Below, piece after piece: positions 1 through 6,435 of a stretch of 7,126 nt of DNA; the stretch's first letter is position 1, and the number at the start of each line of letters is the position of its first letter. The notes under the pieces are model-generated. The model ran no database searches and was not told where the DNA came from. It worked only from the letters and a program-made list of their open reading frames with translations. Both the position numbers and the translations under genes were made by a program. Origin of the DNA: Pseudomonadota bacterium (GTDB lineage: Bacteria; Pseudomonadota; Gammaproteobacteria; Pseudomonadales; Azotimanducaceae); contig JAQBYL010000206.1 in assembly GCA_027622495.1 (NCBI GenBank), forward strand, positions 1 to 7,126. Direction: 5' to 3'.

Positions 1-80
1 CGGAGCACCTTAACCTTTATGTGTTTGTTTCTTTGTCATTTTCGTTACTTCGAATTTCCGGACAGACACGAGTTAGTCGA

Positions 81-1319
81 TTGATCAGTTTAAATGATGT
101 GCGGGAGCTGGACCGCCGCGACCCTTTAAGGCTCAAGCGCGCAGATTTTGCTCTCCCCCCTGGCACGATCTATCTTGACGGCAATTCACTGGGCGCCCTG
201 CCGGCCAATGTCGCGACCAGACTGGTCGAAGTGGCCCAGACACAGTGGGGAGGCGATCTGATCACCAGCTGGAACAAACACAACTGGATCGACATGCCGG
301 TTCAGATCGGTGAAAAAATCGCTCCCTTAATCGGTGCAGCACCGGGCCAGGTGGTGGTGTGTGACACCATCTCGGTCAACCTGTTCAAGCTGCTCACATT
401 TGCCCTTGCGCTGCAACCGGGGAGAACAACGATATTGTCCCAGGCAGACAATTTTCCAACCGACCTGTACATCGCTCAGGGGTTAGAACAAACCCTCACC
501 TCTTCCCGCTGCAAACTGGTGAGCGTCGCCGAATCAGATCTGACCGATGGGCTCACCGATGAGGTCGCGGTGCTGCTGTTAACACACGTCAATTTCCGGT
601 CCGGCGCGTTTCATGACATGCAGAAGCTGACAGATCTCGCTCACAGGAAAGGTGTTCTCGTGCTGTGGGATCTGGCCCACAGCGCCGGTGCAATGCCCAT
701 CCACCTGGATGCATGCCACGTGGATTTTGCTGTCGGCTGCGGATACAAGTATCTGAACGGGGGCCCCGGTGCGCCCGCCTTTGTGTACGTCGCGACCCGG
801 CATCAGAATGCTGCCGTGCAACCTCTTACCGGGTGGATGGGGCATGCTGACCCGTTTGCCTTCGACAGCGCTTACCTGCCCGCACCCGGCATCCTCAAGT
901 TTCTGTGTGGAACCCCATCCGTTCTTGCCATGTGCGCACTGGATGAAGCGTTAAACGTATTCAATGCCGTTGATCTGCAGCAGGTACGAAAAAAATCGGA
1001 AGCTCTGGGGGATCTGTGTCGCACCCTGTTTGCGACGCGTGTTGATCTTGCAGAATTCCAACTTGTTTCTCCCATAGAGGCACACAATCGTGCGAGCCAG
1101 ATCGCGTACACTCATCCTCATGCTTACCAGATCTGCCAGGCATTGATTACCGAAAACACCATCACCGATTTCCGAGCCCCGGACATACTGCGCATCGGGT
1201 TCACCCCTCTGTATACCCGCTATGAGGATGTGTGGATGTTCGTCGAGCAGATCACGCGGATTGTTTCGACCAGGGTGTATCTGGATCCGAAATATTCGAT
1301 CCGCGCAAAAGTCACATGA
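81..1319 (+). CDS. kynU: Kynureninase (L-kynurenine hydrolase), PLP-dependent
   Basis: The protein should cleave L-kynurenine (or 3-hydroxykynurenine) to anthranilate (or 3-hydroxyanthranilate) plus L-alanine in cytosolic tryptophan catabolism. Seen: an N-terminal IYLDGNSLG block, NFPTDLYI, LWDLAHSAGA and GYKYLNGGPG. Counting from the TTG at 81, Lys223 of GYKYLNGG is the expected Schiff-base lysine and Asp197 the residue facing the PLP ring nitrogen. The frame is open to the left edge and offers only non-ATG starts (GTG 21, TTG 81, GTG 99). TTG 81 gives about 412 residues with IYLDGNSLG after about 29 residues, as I recall for Pseudomonas kynureninase (416 aa), so I prefer it. Its Shine-Dalgarno is weak, and the start is the least certain part. 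A split phosphotransferase gene follows 16 nt downstream. No other tryptophan-pathway gene is in the window. Confidence 0.93.
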   Translation: MISLNDVRELDRRDPLRLKRADFALPPGTIYLDGNSLGALPANVATRLVEVAQTQWGGDLITSWNKHNWIDMPVQIGEKIAPLIGAAPGQVVVCDTISVNLFKLLTFALALQPGRTTILSQADNFPTDLYIAQGLEQTLTSSRCKLVSVAESDLTDGLTDEVAVLLLTHVNFRSGAFHDMQKLTDLAHRKGVLVLWDLAHSAGAMPIHLDACHVDFAVGCGYKYLNGGPGAPAFVYVATRHQNAAVQPLTGWMGHADPFAFDSAYLPAPGILKFLCGTPSVLAMCALDEALNVFNAVDLQQVRKKSEALGDLCRTLFATRVDLAEFQLVSPIEAHNRASQIAYTHPHAYQICQALITENTITDFRAPDILRIGFTPLYTRYEDVWMFVEQITRIVSTRVYLDPKYSIRAKVT

Positions 1320-1335
1320 TCGGCTGCAGATTGAT

Positions 1336-2207
1336 GTGACCAACCAGACCGATCCCACCACCCTCGTCCCCATTCTTGCATCTCTACTGCGGGCAGGCAC
1401 CGACAGCATCGTTGTCAGCCGCATCCAGGAAGGTCTGACCCATCAGAGTTTCCACGCCGCGGTTGCAGACAGATCTTTCTTCGTCAAGGTCTACCCCCCG
1501 GACAAAGACATTCACCGACTGATCAGCCGGCAGAACAAGGTCATGGCCTATATGCCGATCTGTACAATGCAATCGTGCGAATCGGCCTCGAACGCAGCAC
1601 GGCCGTAACCAGATCCAGCTTTCTCAGCGGTCTGCCTCTTGACGCCATGCGCCAAATGGATGTGCACCCCAAAACTCTGAAGCCCGGCATGCACACAGCG
1701 TATCTGGATCTCACCGAACGCGTTGTAGCCACACTGCGGGATCAGCTTCCAGAAAACATGCTGTATCTTCCGATCCACGATGATCTGTCGGAAAAAAACA
1801 TACTCATCGACGGCGGTCGAATCAGGTTACTGTGCGACTGGGACAGCTATCGTGCAAAGCTGTTCTGGGAGCATGTGGCCTGCACCTCCGTCCGCTTCTG
1901 CACCGATCGGCCTCTGCAAGGGGTGCTAAAACAAGACAAGCTCACCCGGTTTATCACCCGGCTCGATCCTGAGGTTCTTGCCAGCGTACCTGACACGCAG
2001 CTATTCGCAGGGTTGTTTCCAATCCTCGCGACACTGAAACACCTGCGAACCTACCGGTTTCGCGTGACCAGAGTCAGCGATCAGCGCTCTGAATTAAATC
2101 AATCGTTGCTGGAATGGCCACTGGAACACTGCACCTGGCTTTTGACCAATTGCGACCGGGTCAGCAGTTGGATAGAGGAGATTTTCGCGAATAAGACACC
2201 TCGCTGA
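1336..2207 (+). pseudogene. APH/choline-kinase-like phosphotransferase, split by a frameshift
   Basis: Two overlapping reading frames together make one small-molecule kinase of the aminoglycoside phosphotransferase/choline kinase fold. The N-lobe frame (from GTG 1336, just after kynU) carries a GLTHQSF loop and FFVKVYPP, whose Lys is the expected ATP-binding lysine. The frame from about 1551 to 2207 carries AVTRSSFLSGLPL, then HDDLSEKNILI (Brenner-type catalytic Asp and metal-binding Asn) and CDWD (second metal-binding Asp). Frames switch within 1546-1560, in the dinucleotide run CCTATATGCC. Dropping one TA restores an uninterrupted product of about 289 residues, a normal family length. GLT followed by HDDL suggests a choline/thiamine/homoserine-kinase-like substrate, but this is not decided by sequence. 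The cause may be real decay or an assembly indel. The GTG start has no clear Shine-Dalgarno and may depend on coupling to kynU. Confidence 0.75.
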
Positions 2208-2574
2208 AAATCATGCACTCTCTCTCTTTGTTTTCCTGAACCTTCTTGAGAAAGCTTCTTCGACACCAGCACATTCATCTGGTTGTAAAAATAGAACACT
2301 ACTGTTCGAACAACATCATCGACCGCGCAGACTGTGCGCCATAAGTGAGCGCACCGCTGCAAGTTGCTTCACCTTGGTGCGAACCAGCTTGCTGACAAAT
2401 CGCTCTCGGCCAGTTTCTGCAGGTTTTCACGGCATTTTCGAGTCATTTAAAAGTTGGCCTGACGTTTGCAAGCCCTGAAGGCAAAAAGCAACGAAAAACG
2501 TGGATGAGGCGATTTCAAGGATGAGTGTGTCGGATCGGAAAGAAACAGACACCAACGAACGTGTATCACAACAA
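2208..2574. other. Non-coding gap between phosphotransferase and plsC
   Basis: About 370 nt with no convincing gene on either strand. A minus-strand frame crosses its left half but has no recognisable motif and no ribosome binding site. A 10-bp perfect palindrome (TGTTCGAACA) lies at 2303-2312, preceded by GAAC at 2294-2297, so that GAAC-N6-GTTC is also present. I see no confident sigma-70 promoter or terminator, although a promoter for plsC must be here or further upstream. Confidence 0.5.
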
Positions 2575-2580
2575 GGAAGG
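2575..2580 (+). promoter_or_regulatory. Shine-Dalgarno that fixes the plsC start
   Basis: A GGAAGG purine stretch (within ACAAGGAAGG, 2571-2580) ends 6 nt before the ATG at 2587. It supports 2587 as the real start, rather than the GTG at 2500 in the same frame or the ATG at 2636 in the downstream frame. Confidence 0.7.
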
Positions 2581-2586
2581 TCTCAG

Positions 2587-3328
2587 ATGAGCGCAACCCT
2601 GGTAAATGTCAGATTAAAAAAAGTACCCACGCTTTATGAAGCGAACGAGTCGAAATACGTTGGGCCGCACAAATGGCAGATCCAGACATGGGCGCGTCTG
2701 GTGCGTCGAGCAATGCGCCGACGAGCCTATAAACGTCAGCGGGGCGCAGTTGCTGGATAACCTGCAGGGGCCCTGTATATTCGTCGCGAATCACCAGAGT
2801 CATCTCGATACTCTGGTCGTTCACCAGGTCCTGCCGGAGTCGATCAAATCGAAGTTGTACTTTGGCGCGGCGCAGGATCGGTGGTTTGTGAAGGGCAAGA
2901 AAAAAATTCAACTGAAACCCTGGTATCAGTCACTGGTTCTGGGCAATTTCCCCATCCTGCGCGGGGGTGGTACGCGAGCACTGTCGTACGCCAACTGGTT
3001 GTTGAACCGCGGTCAGCATGTGTTTCTGTTTCCTGAAGGGACCCGTGCAACCAACGAAGCGCTGGGCGAGTTCAAACACGGCGCGACAATTCTCGCGCGC
3101 AACAATGGTCTTCAGATTGTGCCGATTTACCTGTCTGGTCTTAGAGCCATTCGGCCAAAAGGCAGCAGATCCGTTTTGCGGGGCGAAGTCGGTGTCGAAT
3201 TTCTGCAGCCACTGCAGGCGTTGGATTTCGAAAACGTGGCAGCCGCGACCGCCGAACTGCACAACCGGATGAACGAAGCGCATACGCGCCACAGCGTCAA
3301 AGAAGTTTCTCTGAATCAGGCAGCGTGA
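2587..3328 (+). pseudogene. plsC: PlsC-type 1-acylglycerol-3-phosphate acyltransferase, split by a frameshift
   Basis: This family transfers an acyl chain to lysophosphatidic acid (or a related lysolipid) at the inner membrane. Seen: acceptor/catalytic block NHQSHLD (codons 2789-2809) and FPEGTR (3029-3046), in the usual order and spacing, with NFPILRGGG between them and VPIYLSGL after. The N-terminal 40-odd residues (MSATLVNVRLKK to WARLVRRAMRR) lie in another frame that stops at 2760. Moving +1 around 2710-2722, for example omitting one A from CGCCGACGAG, joins it smoothly to EPINVSGAQLLDNLQGP and gives about 246 residues, normal for the family. The strong Shine-Dalgarno before 2587 argues that this N-terminus belongs to the gene. 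As given, the full enzyme cannot be made; an internal start is possible but none has a good ribosome site. Real decay and sequencing error are both possible. Confidence 0.8.
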
Positions 3329-3353
3329 TCTCCCCTCACTAACCGCCTGGTAA

Positions 3354-3381
3354 AAGGGGCACCCGGAAACGGGTGCCCCTT
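3354..3381. terminator. Bidirectional hairpin terminator between plsC and the agt operon
   Basis: Perfect 12-bp stem: AAGGGGCACCCG (3354-3365), GAAA tetraloop (3366-3369), CGGGTGCCCCTT (3370-3381). It starts 25 nt after the plsC stop. The T-run is short on the + strand (TTCT), but the - strand reads CTTTTA after the stem, so it can serve both plsC and the convergent glycosyltransferase gene ending at 3451. Confidence 0.85.
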
Positions 3382-3450
3382 CTCCCATGTATCATGTGGT
3401 GTTGACGTGGTTTGCCCTGTCTGTACAAAGACGGCTGGTTCAACCTTCAG

Positions 3451-4512
3451 TCAGCCTGCCGCCAGCTGATTCTGAGATCCAGGCCGGACATCATCGACGT
3501 GTTTCGGACTCGCGGCACCGAAAATCACTTCGGCAAATCGATCCGCTACCACCTGCCAGCTGTAGGCTTGCGCAGCAGTCCGGCAGTTCGCGCGATCAAG
3601 AACCAGCGCGCGCTGGACCGCATCCAGTAAACTGGTACTCATATAGCCATTGAAATCGTTGTCGATCACATCGACAGGACCCGTTACGGGGTAAGCGGCG
3701 ACAGGGGTGCCGCAGGCCATTGCTTCAAGCATGACCAGACCAAAAGTGTCGGTCCTGGAGGGAAATACAAACACATCTGCCCGAGCATACTCATCCACCA
3801 GTGCCTGACCCGTTCGGTAGCCCAGCCACACTGCATCCGGATAACGATGCTCAAGATCACGCCTAGCCGGTCCATCACCCGCCACGCGTAGCTCAGCGTC
3901 GATATCCAGCGATAGAAAAGCCTCCAGATTCTTCTCCACGGAAATCCGTCCGACGTACAGCAACACGGGTCTGGGACCGGTGCCACGGTGGCGTGCTGGT
4001 CTGAAAAGCTCGGTGTCTACCCCACGTCCCCACACTCTCAGGTGCGAAAGACCGTGATGCTGCAGTTCACGCCTGTGGCTGTTAGTGGTGCAGAGCGTGA
4101 CCGCAGCCGCCTGGTGAAACCAGCGCAGAAAACGGTAGCCTGTGGAGATCGGCAAACCTGATCTTTCATGCAGATACTCTGGAAACTTCGTATGCAGAGA
4201 TGTTGTGAAGCGCACTCCCTTTCTCTGTAACCAGTTTCGTGCGTACACGCCCAGTGGACCTTCGGTCGCCACGTGGACTGCGTCGGCACCGGCATCGGTA
4301 ATCAGTTTTTTCACCAGCCAGGGATTGCGCGCAAGACGGATTTCCGGATAGCCGGGCATTGGAAATGTCTTGAACATGCCAGGGTGCACGACGCTGGTTT
4401 CAACCCCAAGCGACCGCAACCGTGGTATGACTTCGGTGAAGGTAGTCACTACACCATTGATCTGTGGAGACCATGCGTCCGTTACGATGAGAAGCTTTTT
4501 CACGTGTGTCAT
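3451..4512 (-). CDS. agt: GT4 glycosyltransferase, Agt-type diacylglycerol glycosyltransferase
   Basis: Predicted to transfer a sugar (glucose or glucuronate in known Agt proteins) from a nucleotide-sugar to diacylglycerol, making glycolipids that replace phospholipids. Length 353 aa, GT-B fold. Seen: N-terminal LLIVTDAWSPQINGV (7-21), HVATEGPLG (80-88), TSLHTKFPEY (104-113), GRGVDTELF (162-170), donor-phosphate residues Arg189 and Lys194 in YVGRISVEKN, AGDGP (211-215), and FPSRTDTFGLVMLEA (250-264), where Asp255 and Glu263 take the EX7E positions. The ATG overlaps the stop of the upstream phosphoesterase by one base (TGATG), so translation is coupled. The sequence also resembles the mannosyltransferase MgtA and sulfolipid synthase SqdX; the PlcP partner is what favours Agt. 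The sugar donor cannot be read from sequence. Transcription is probably from the Pho promoter upstream of plcP. Confidence 0.87.
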   Translation of the reverse strand: MTHVKKLLIVTDAWSPQINGVVTTFTEVIPRLRSLGVETSVVHPGMFKTFPMPGYPEIRLARNPWLVKKLITDAGADAVHVATEGPLGVYARNWLQRKGVRFTTSLHTKFPEYLHERSGLPISTGYRFLRWFHQAAAVTLCTTNSHRRELQHHGLSHLRVWGRGVDTELFRPARHRGTGPRPVLLYVGRISVEKNLEAFLSLDIDAELRVAGDGPARRDLEHRYPDAVWLGYRTGQALVDEYARADVFVFPSRTDTFGLVMLEAMACGTPVAAYPVTGPVDVIDNDFNGYMSTSLLDAVQRALVLDRANCRTAAQAYSWQVVADRFAEVIFGAASPKHVDDVRPGSQNQLAAG

Positions 4513-5312
4513 CAGGCTGCGTACCGCCTCGGTATCGAAACCACTTGACCATTGCAGCGCGCCACATCCGCCTCGGACCAGTGCACTATCGAGAACTGGC
4601 CCTCGTGGTCCTCAACGAGCGCCGTACAGCTTTCGACCCAATCGCCACAGTTCATGTAGACGACGTCATTCATGCTGGTGATTTCAGCATGATGTATGTG
4701 ACCGCAGATCACTCCGTCATATCCGGCTTTCGAACAATGTCTGGACAACCCGGCTTCGTACTCACTGATATAGTTGACAGCGCGTTTGACGCGGTATTTT
4801 AGCCATCCTGACAACGACCAGTATTCATAGCCGAACTGACGACGCAGCAGATGCACCCAATGATTCGCACGAAGTAAAAAGCTGTAGCCGATGTCGCCCA
4901 GAAACGCCAGCCAACGGTGATACCGCGTAATGATATCGAACCGGTCACCGTGCACGACCAGAAGGCGTTTCCCATCCGCGGCAATGTGCGATACCTGGTC
5001 CACAATACGTATCTGGCCGAACTCGCAATCACTGTAACGACGCAGAAATTCGTCGTGATTCCCGGTTATGTAAGTGACCTTCGTTCCCCTTCTGGCTTTG
5101 GTCAGGAACCGCCGCATGACGTTACTGTGTTCCTGGGGCCAGTAGAAATTGTACTTCAGCCGCCAGCCGTCGATGATGTCCCCGACCAGGTATAACTCGT
5201 CGCACGTGTGATGCTTCAGAAAGGAGGCAAGACGTTGCGCCTGACATCCTCTGGTTCCCAGATGAACGTCCGATATGAAGATTGCTCTGTAGTGTTTGTT
5301 TATAGCTGTCAT
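4512..5312 (-). CDS. plcP: PlcP-type phospholipase C (calcineurin-like metallophosphoesterase, LpxH-like)
   Basis: Predicted to remove the phosphorylated head group of phosphatidylethanolamine/phosphatidylglycerol under phosphate starvation, yielding diacylglycerol for Agt. From ATG 5312 it is 266 aa. All five metallophosphoesterase metal-binding blocks are visible: DVHLG (15-19), GDIIDGW (44-50), GNHDE (84-88), HGDRFD (121-126) and GHIHH (204-208), then NCGDWVESCTA (221-231). WRLKYNFYWPQ, ADGKRLLVVHGD, WLAFLGDIGY and GDWVESCTA match PlcP as I recall it from Sinorhizobium, a group often auto-annotated as UDP-2,3-diacylglucosamine pyrophosphatase. The frame extends to GTG 5330, but that codon lies inside the predicted promoter, so I use ATG 5312. 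No Shine-Dalgarno precedes it; a leaderless mRNA is predicted. It overlaps agt by one base. Confidence 0.85.
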   Translation of the reverse strand: MTAINKHYRAIFISDVHLGTRGCQAQRLASFLKHHTCDELYLVGDIIDGWRLKYNFYWPQEHSNVMRRFLTKARRGTKVTYITGNHDEFLRRYSDCEFGQIRIVDQVSHIAADGKRLLVVHGDRFDIITRYHRWLAFLGDIGYSFLLRANHWVHLLRRQFGYEYWSLSGWLKYRVKRAVNYISEYEAGLSRHCSKAGYDGVICGHIHHAEITSMNDVVYMNCGDWVESCTALVEDHEGQFSIVHWSEADVARCNGQVVSIPRRYAA

Positions 5313-5319
5313 ACACGAA

Positions 5320-5325
5320 AGCATA
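5320..5325 (-). promoter_or_regulatory. -10 element of the plcP Pho promoter
   Basis: TATGCT on the - strand (4/6 to TATAAT) starts exactly 10 nt after the proximal CTGTCAC heptamer, the spacing I recall for E. coli phoA. Seven nt further on comes the ATG at 5312, so the expected transcription start coincides with the start codon. Confidence 0.65.
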
Positions 5326-5333
5326 GTCACGAT

Positions 5334-5353
5334 GTGTGACAGATCTGCAACAG
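5334..5353 (-). promoter_or_regulatory. Pho box (PhoB site) of plcP-agt
   Basis: Read on the - strand: CTGTTGC-AGAT-CTGTCAC-AC, two heptamers at 11-bp pitch. Against CTGTCAT-AWAW-CTGTCAC-AY the distal heptamer matches 4/7, the linker 3/4, the proximal heptamer 7/7 and the tail 2/2. A weaker third unit (AATTCAT-CGAT, 5354-5364) sits 11 bp further upstream in phase. PhoB binding here is inference from consensus and context. Confidence 0.78.
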
Positions 5354-5416
5354 ATCGATGAATTCAGCGTGACGGAACGGGGTAGCAAAACATCGAAACC
5401 GCCCTGAGTATTGTTG

Positions 5417-5809
5417 TTAGCGGCGGTTAGGGTCTTTCTCCAGCCACCGTGTCAGGGCCGCGTCAAAGGTATCGAATTCGTGCAACGACATCTGCACATA
5501 CTGATTGGATCCGGGCGAGGTTCGCCAGAAACGGACCCTCTGTGCATCAATATTCATCAGACACGCCACATCTTCGACCCTGAGAGCATAGCGGTTCATC
5601 AACAGGCGCAGACGATAGTTGTAATTCGCCGCCTTATCAGACCCGTCCGGCAGATGAGCTTCGCGGAAGATTTCGGACGCGATGGTTTTGAGTTCGCTGA
5701 TTTCTCTTGGTGTCAGAATTTTTTCAGCCGCGTAGCCTTCGATGTAGTTATCTCCAGCAACCAGTTCGAGATGTCTGATGTAGTTTTTCAAAAGCTGCCG
5801 GTAACCCAC
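5417..5809 (-). CDS. Hypothetical protein, 130 aa, possible helix-turn-helix
   Basis: I do not recognise this family. The start is a GTG at 5809 with a good Shine-Dalgarno (AGAGGG, 5816-5821, 6 nt away); the open frame runs much further upstream but without coding character. The product is soluble, mostly helical in appearance and without signal peptide or membrane segment. The N-terminus YRQLLKNYIRHLELVAGDNY reads as an amphipathic helix; LTPREISELKTIASEIFREA is another. Residues about 83-105 (ALRVEDVACLMNIDAQRVRFWR) have the spacing of a helix-turn-helix: helix, turn at MNID, then a basic/aromatic second helix, so DNA binding is possible. It lies about 105 nt upstream of plcP on the same strand, with the plcP Pho box between them, and is divergent from the lipoprotein gene at 6055. 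A regulatory role is conjecture. Confidence 0.7.
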   Translation of the reverse strand: MGYRQLLKNYIRHLELVAGDNYIEGYAAEKILTPREISELKTIASEIFREAHLPDGSDKAANYNYRLRLLMNRYALRVEDVACLMNIDAQRVRFWRTSPGSNQYVQMSLHEFDTFDAALTRWLEKDPNRR

Positions 5810-5815
5810 GTTGCG

Positions 5816-5821
5816 CCCTCT
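5816..5821 (-). promoter_or_regulatory. Shine-Dalgarno deciding the start of the 130-aa protein
   Basis: AGAGGG on the - strand, 6 nt before GTG 5809. It favours a short gene over the long open frame that continues through the regulatory gap to 6256. Confidence 0.6.
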
Positions 5822-5931
5822 GCATAAGTGTCGGTAGTTTCTGCCAGATACTTTGCAGGACGATTGTGACGTTTCGGTTTCACCAAATTGATTTTTTGTC
5901 ACCTTCAGACTGTCACAAACCGGCGTGTTGA

Positions 5932-5951
5932 CTGTCATAATTCTGGCTGAA
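5932..5951 (+). promoter_or_regulatory. Pho-box-like site upstream of the first lipoprotein
   Basis: CTGTCAT-AATT-CTGGCTG-AA: first heptamer 7/7, linker 3/4, second heptamer 4/7. A further perfect CTGTCAC heptamer at 5910-5916 lies exactly 22 bp (two 11-bp units) upstream. No convincing -10 sits at the phoA distance, so direct activation of the gene at 6055 is less certain than for the other two boxes. Confidence 0.5.
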
Positions 5952-5958
5952 TTTCGCC

Positions 5959-5986
5959 TTGAGCGATTTCCAATAGGTGGTACCAT
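5959..5986 (+). promoter_or_regulatory. Possible sigma-70 promoter for the first lipoprotein
   Basis: TTGAGC (5959-5964), 16-nt spacer, TACCAT (5981-5986) preceded by TGG as an extended -10. Both hexamers match 4/6. It is the best candidate in this gap but weak. Confidence 0.35.
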
Positions 5987-5990
5987 AGTT

Positions 5991-6010
5991 GCGTGACAGA
6001 TCGATGAACG
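5991..6010 (-). promoter_or_regulatory. Pho-box-like site facing the 130-aa gene
   Basis: On the - strand CGTTCAT-CGAT-CTGTCAC-GC: heptamers 5/7 and 7/7 at 11-bp pitch. It shares TTCATCGATCTGT with the plcP operator (5350-5362), in the same half-site phase. The site is about 180 nt upstream of GTG 5809, and the only -10-like hexamer nearby (TATGGT) is at a different spacing. Confidence 0.45.
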
Positions 6011-6043
6011 ACAATTTTTTATGTCGATGGATGATGGTTTAGC

Positions 6044-6049
6044 GGGAGG
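6044..6049 (+). promoter_or_regulatory. Shine-Dalgarno of the first lipoprotein gene
   Basis: GGGAGG, 5 nt before ATG 6055. Its presence contrasts with the second lipoprotein gene, which has none. Confidence 0.75.
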
Positions 6050-6054
6050 TACAC

Positions 6055-6321
6055 ATGAAACCGATGATTTATCTTGTTCTAGCCATTGGCCTGGCGGGAT
6101 GCGCAACGCAGCAACCAGCGGCGACACATCACTGGGTCTCTGCTGACCAGGTGACCAGCCCGGAGTATCAGGTAGATAACAACTACTGCTCCCGGGTAAG
6201 CACCGGCAGCTCGGGTCAAAGCGTTTTTGAGACCAACAGTGAAGCCTATGGCGCATACGTTGCCTGTATGAACGAGCGTGGTTATCAGCTCACTGCAAGT
6301 AACACCGAAAGACCCTACTAA
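6055..6321 (+). CDS. Small lipoprotein with CMxxRGY motif (88 aa)
   Basis: Seen: a short signal peptide MKPMIYLVLAIGLAGC with lipobox LAGC, giving a lipid-modified Cys16 after signal peptidase II cleavage; Ala at +2 suggests outer-membrane sorting by the Lol rule. The mature part is about 73 residues. It has Cys45 (in YCSRV) and Cys71 (in ACMNERGYQL), which could form a disulfide in the periplasm. The same Cys ... Cys-Met-x-x-Arg-Gly-Tyr pattern occurs in the lipoprotein encoded 155 nt downstream, so the two are diverged relatives. Cys/Arg-Gly-Tyr-ended small lipoproteins are common in proteobacteria and have no established function that I know of. A clear Shine-Dalgarno precedes the start, and Pho-like half-sites lie about 100 nt upstream. 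Confidence 0.85.
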   Translation: MKPMIYLVLAIGLAGCATQQPAATHHWVSADQVTSPEYQVDNNYCSRVSTGSSGQSVFETNSEAYGAYVACMNERGYQLTASNTERPY

Positions 6322-6334
6322 CGACTGCAACCGA

Positions 6335-6354
6335 AAGCGGGCGAAGGCCCGCTT
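6335..6354 (+). terminator. Hairpin after the first lipoprotein gene
   Basis: Perfect 8-bp stem AAGCGGGC (6335-6342), loop GAAG, GCCCGCTT (6347-6354), 13 nt after the stop codon. There is no T-run, so it may be a weak or factor-assisted terminator, or an mRNA 3'-end stabiliser. Confidence 0.55.
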
Positions 6355-6435
6355 CAGGCTGTCCGCCAACCCCCAGACATCCCGCCCAACCTGCTGATTC
6401 AGTGAATTAGCGTTACTCCACTGAAGATTCGGGTT

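Noticed and set aside
951..1424. Minus-strand open frame (157 codons) antisense to the kynU end
   Set aside because: It overlaps well-conserved kynureninase sequence, and its own translation has no recognisable domain and no ribosome binding site.
1546..1562. Programmed ribosomal frameshifting in the phosphotransferase gene
   Set aside because: There is no slippery heptamer and no obvious downstream stimulatory structure at the junction.
2099..2362. Minus-strand open frame (87 codons) over the phosphotransferase end and gap
   Set aside because: No ribosome site, no motif, and it overlaps conserved coding sequence; treated as chance.
4512..5312. LpxH, UDP-2,3-diacylglucosamine pyrophosphatase of lipid A synthesis
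   Set aside because: Same superfamily, but the FYWPQ, ADGKRLLVVHGD and GDWVESC blocks, the agt partner and the Pho box fit PlcP better. Not fully excluded without a tree.
5306..5323. CTGTCAT on the + strand at 5306-5312 as a further Pho box
   Set aside because: No second heptamer at 11 bp, and it lies inside the plcP coding start.
5313..5330. GTG 5330 as the plcP start
   Set aside because: It adds six residues that are not part of the family, lacks a Shine-Dalgarno, and lies between the Pho box and the -10.
5810..6256. Upstream extension of the 130-aa gene's open frame to 6256 (279 aa in total)
   Set aside because: The extra part overlaps the lipoprotein start and the Pho-site cluster, has no coding character (Ser/Arg/Cys-rich), and a good Shine-Dalgarno marks GTG 5809.
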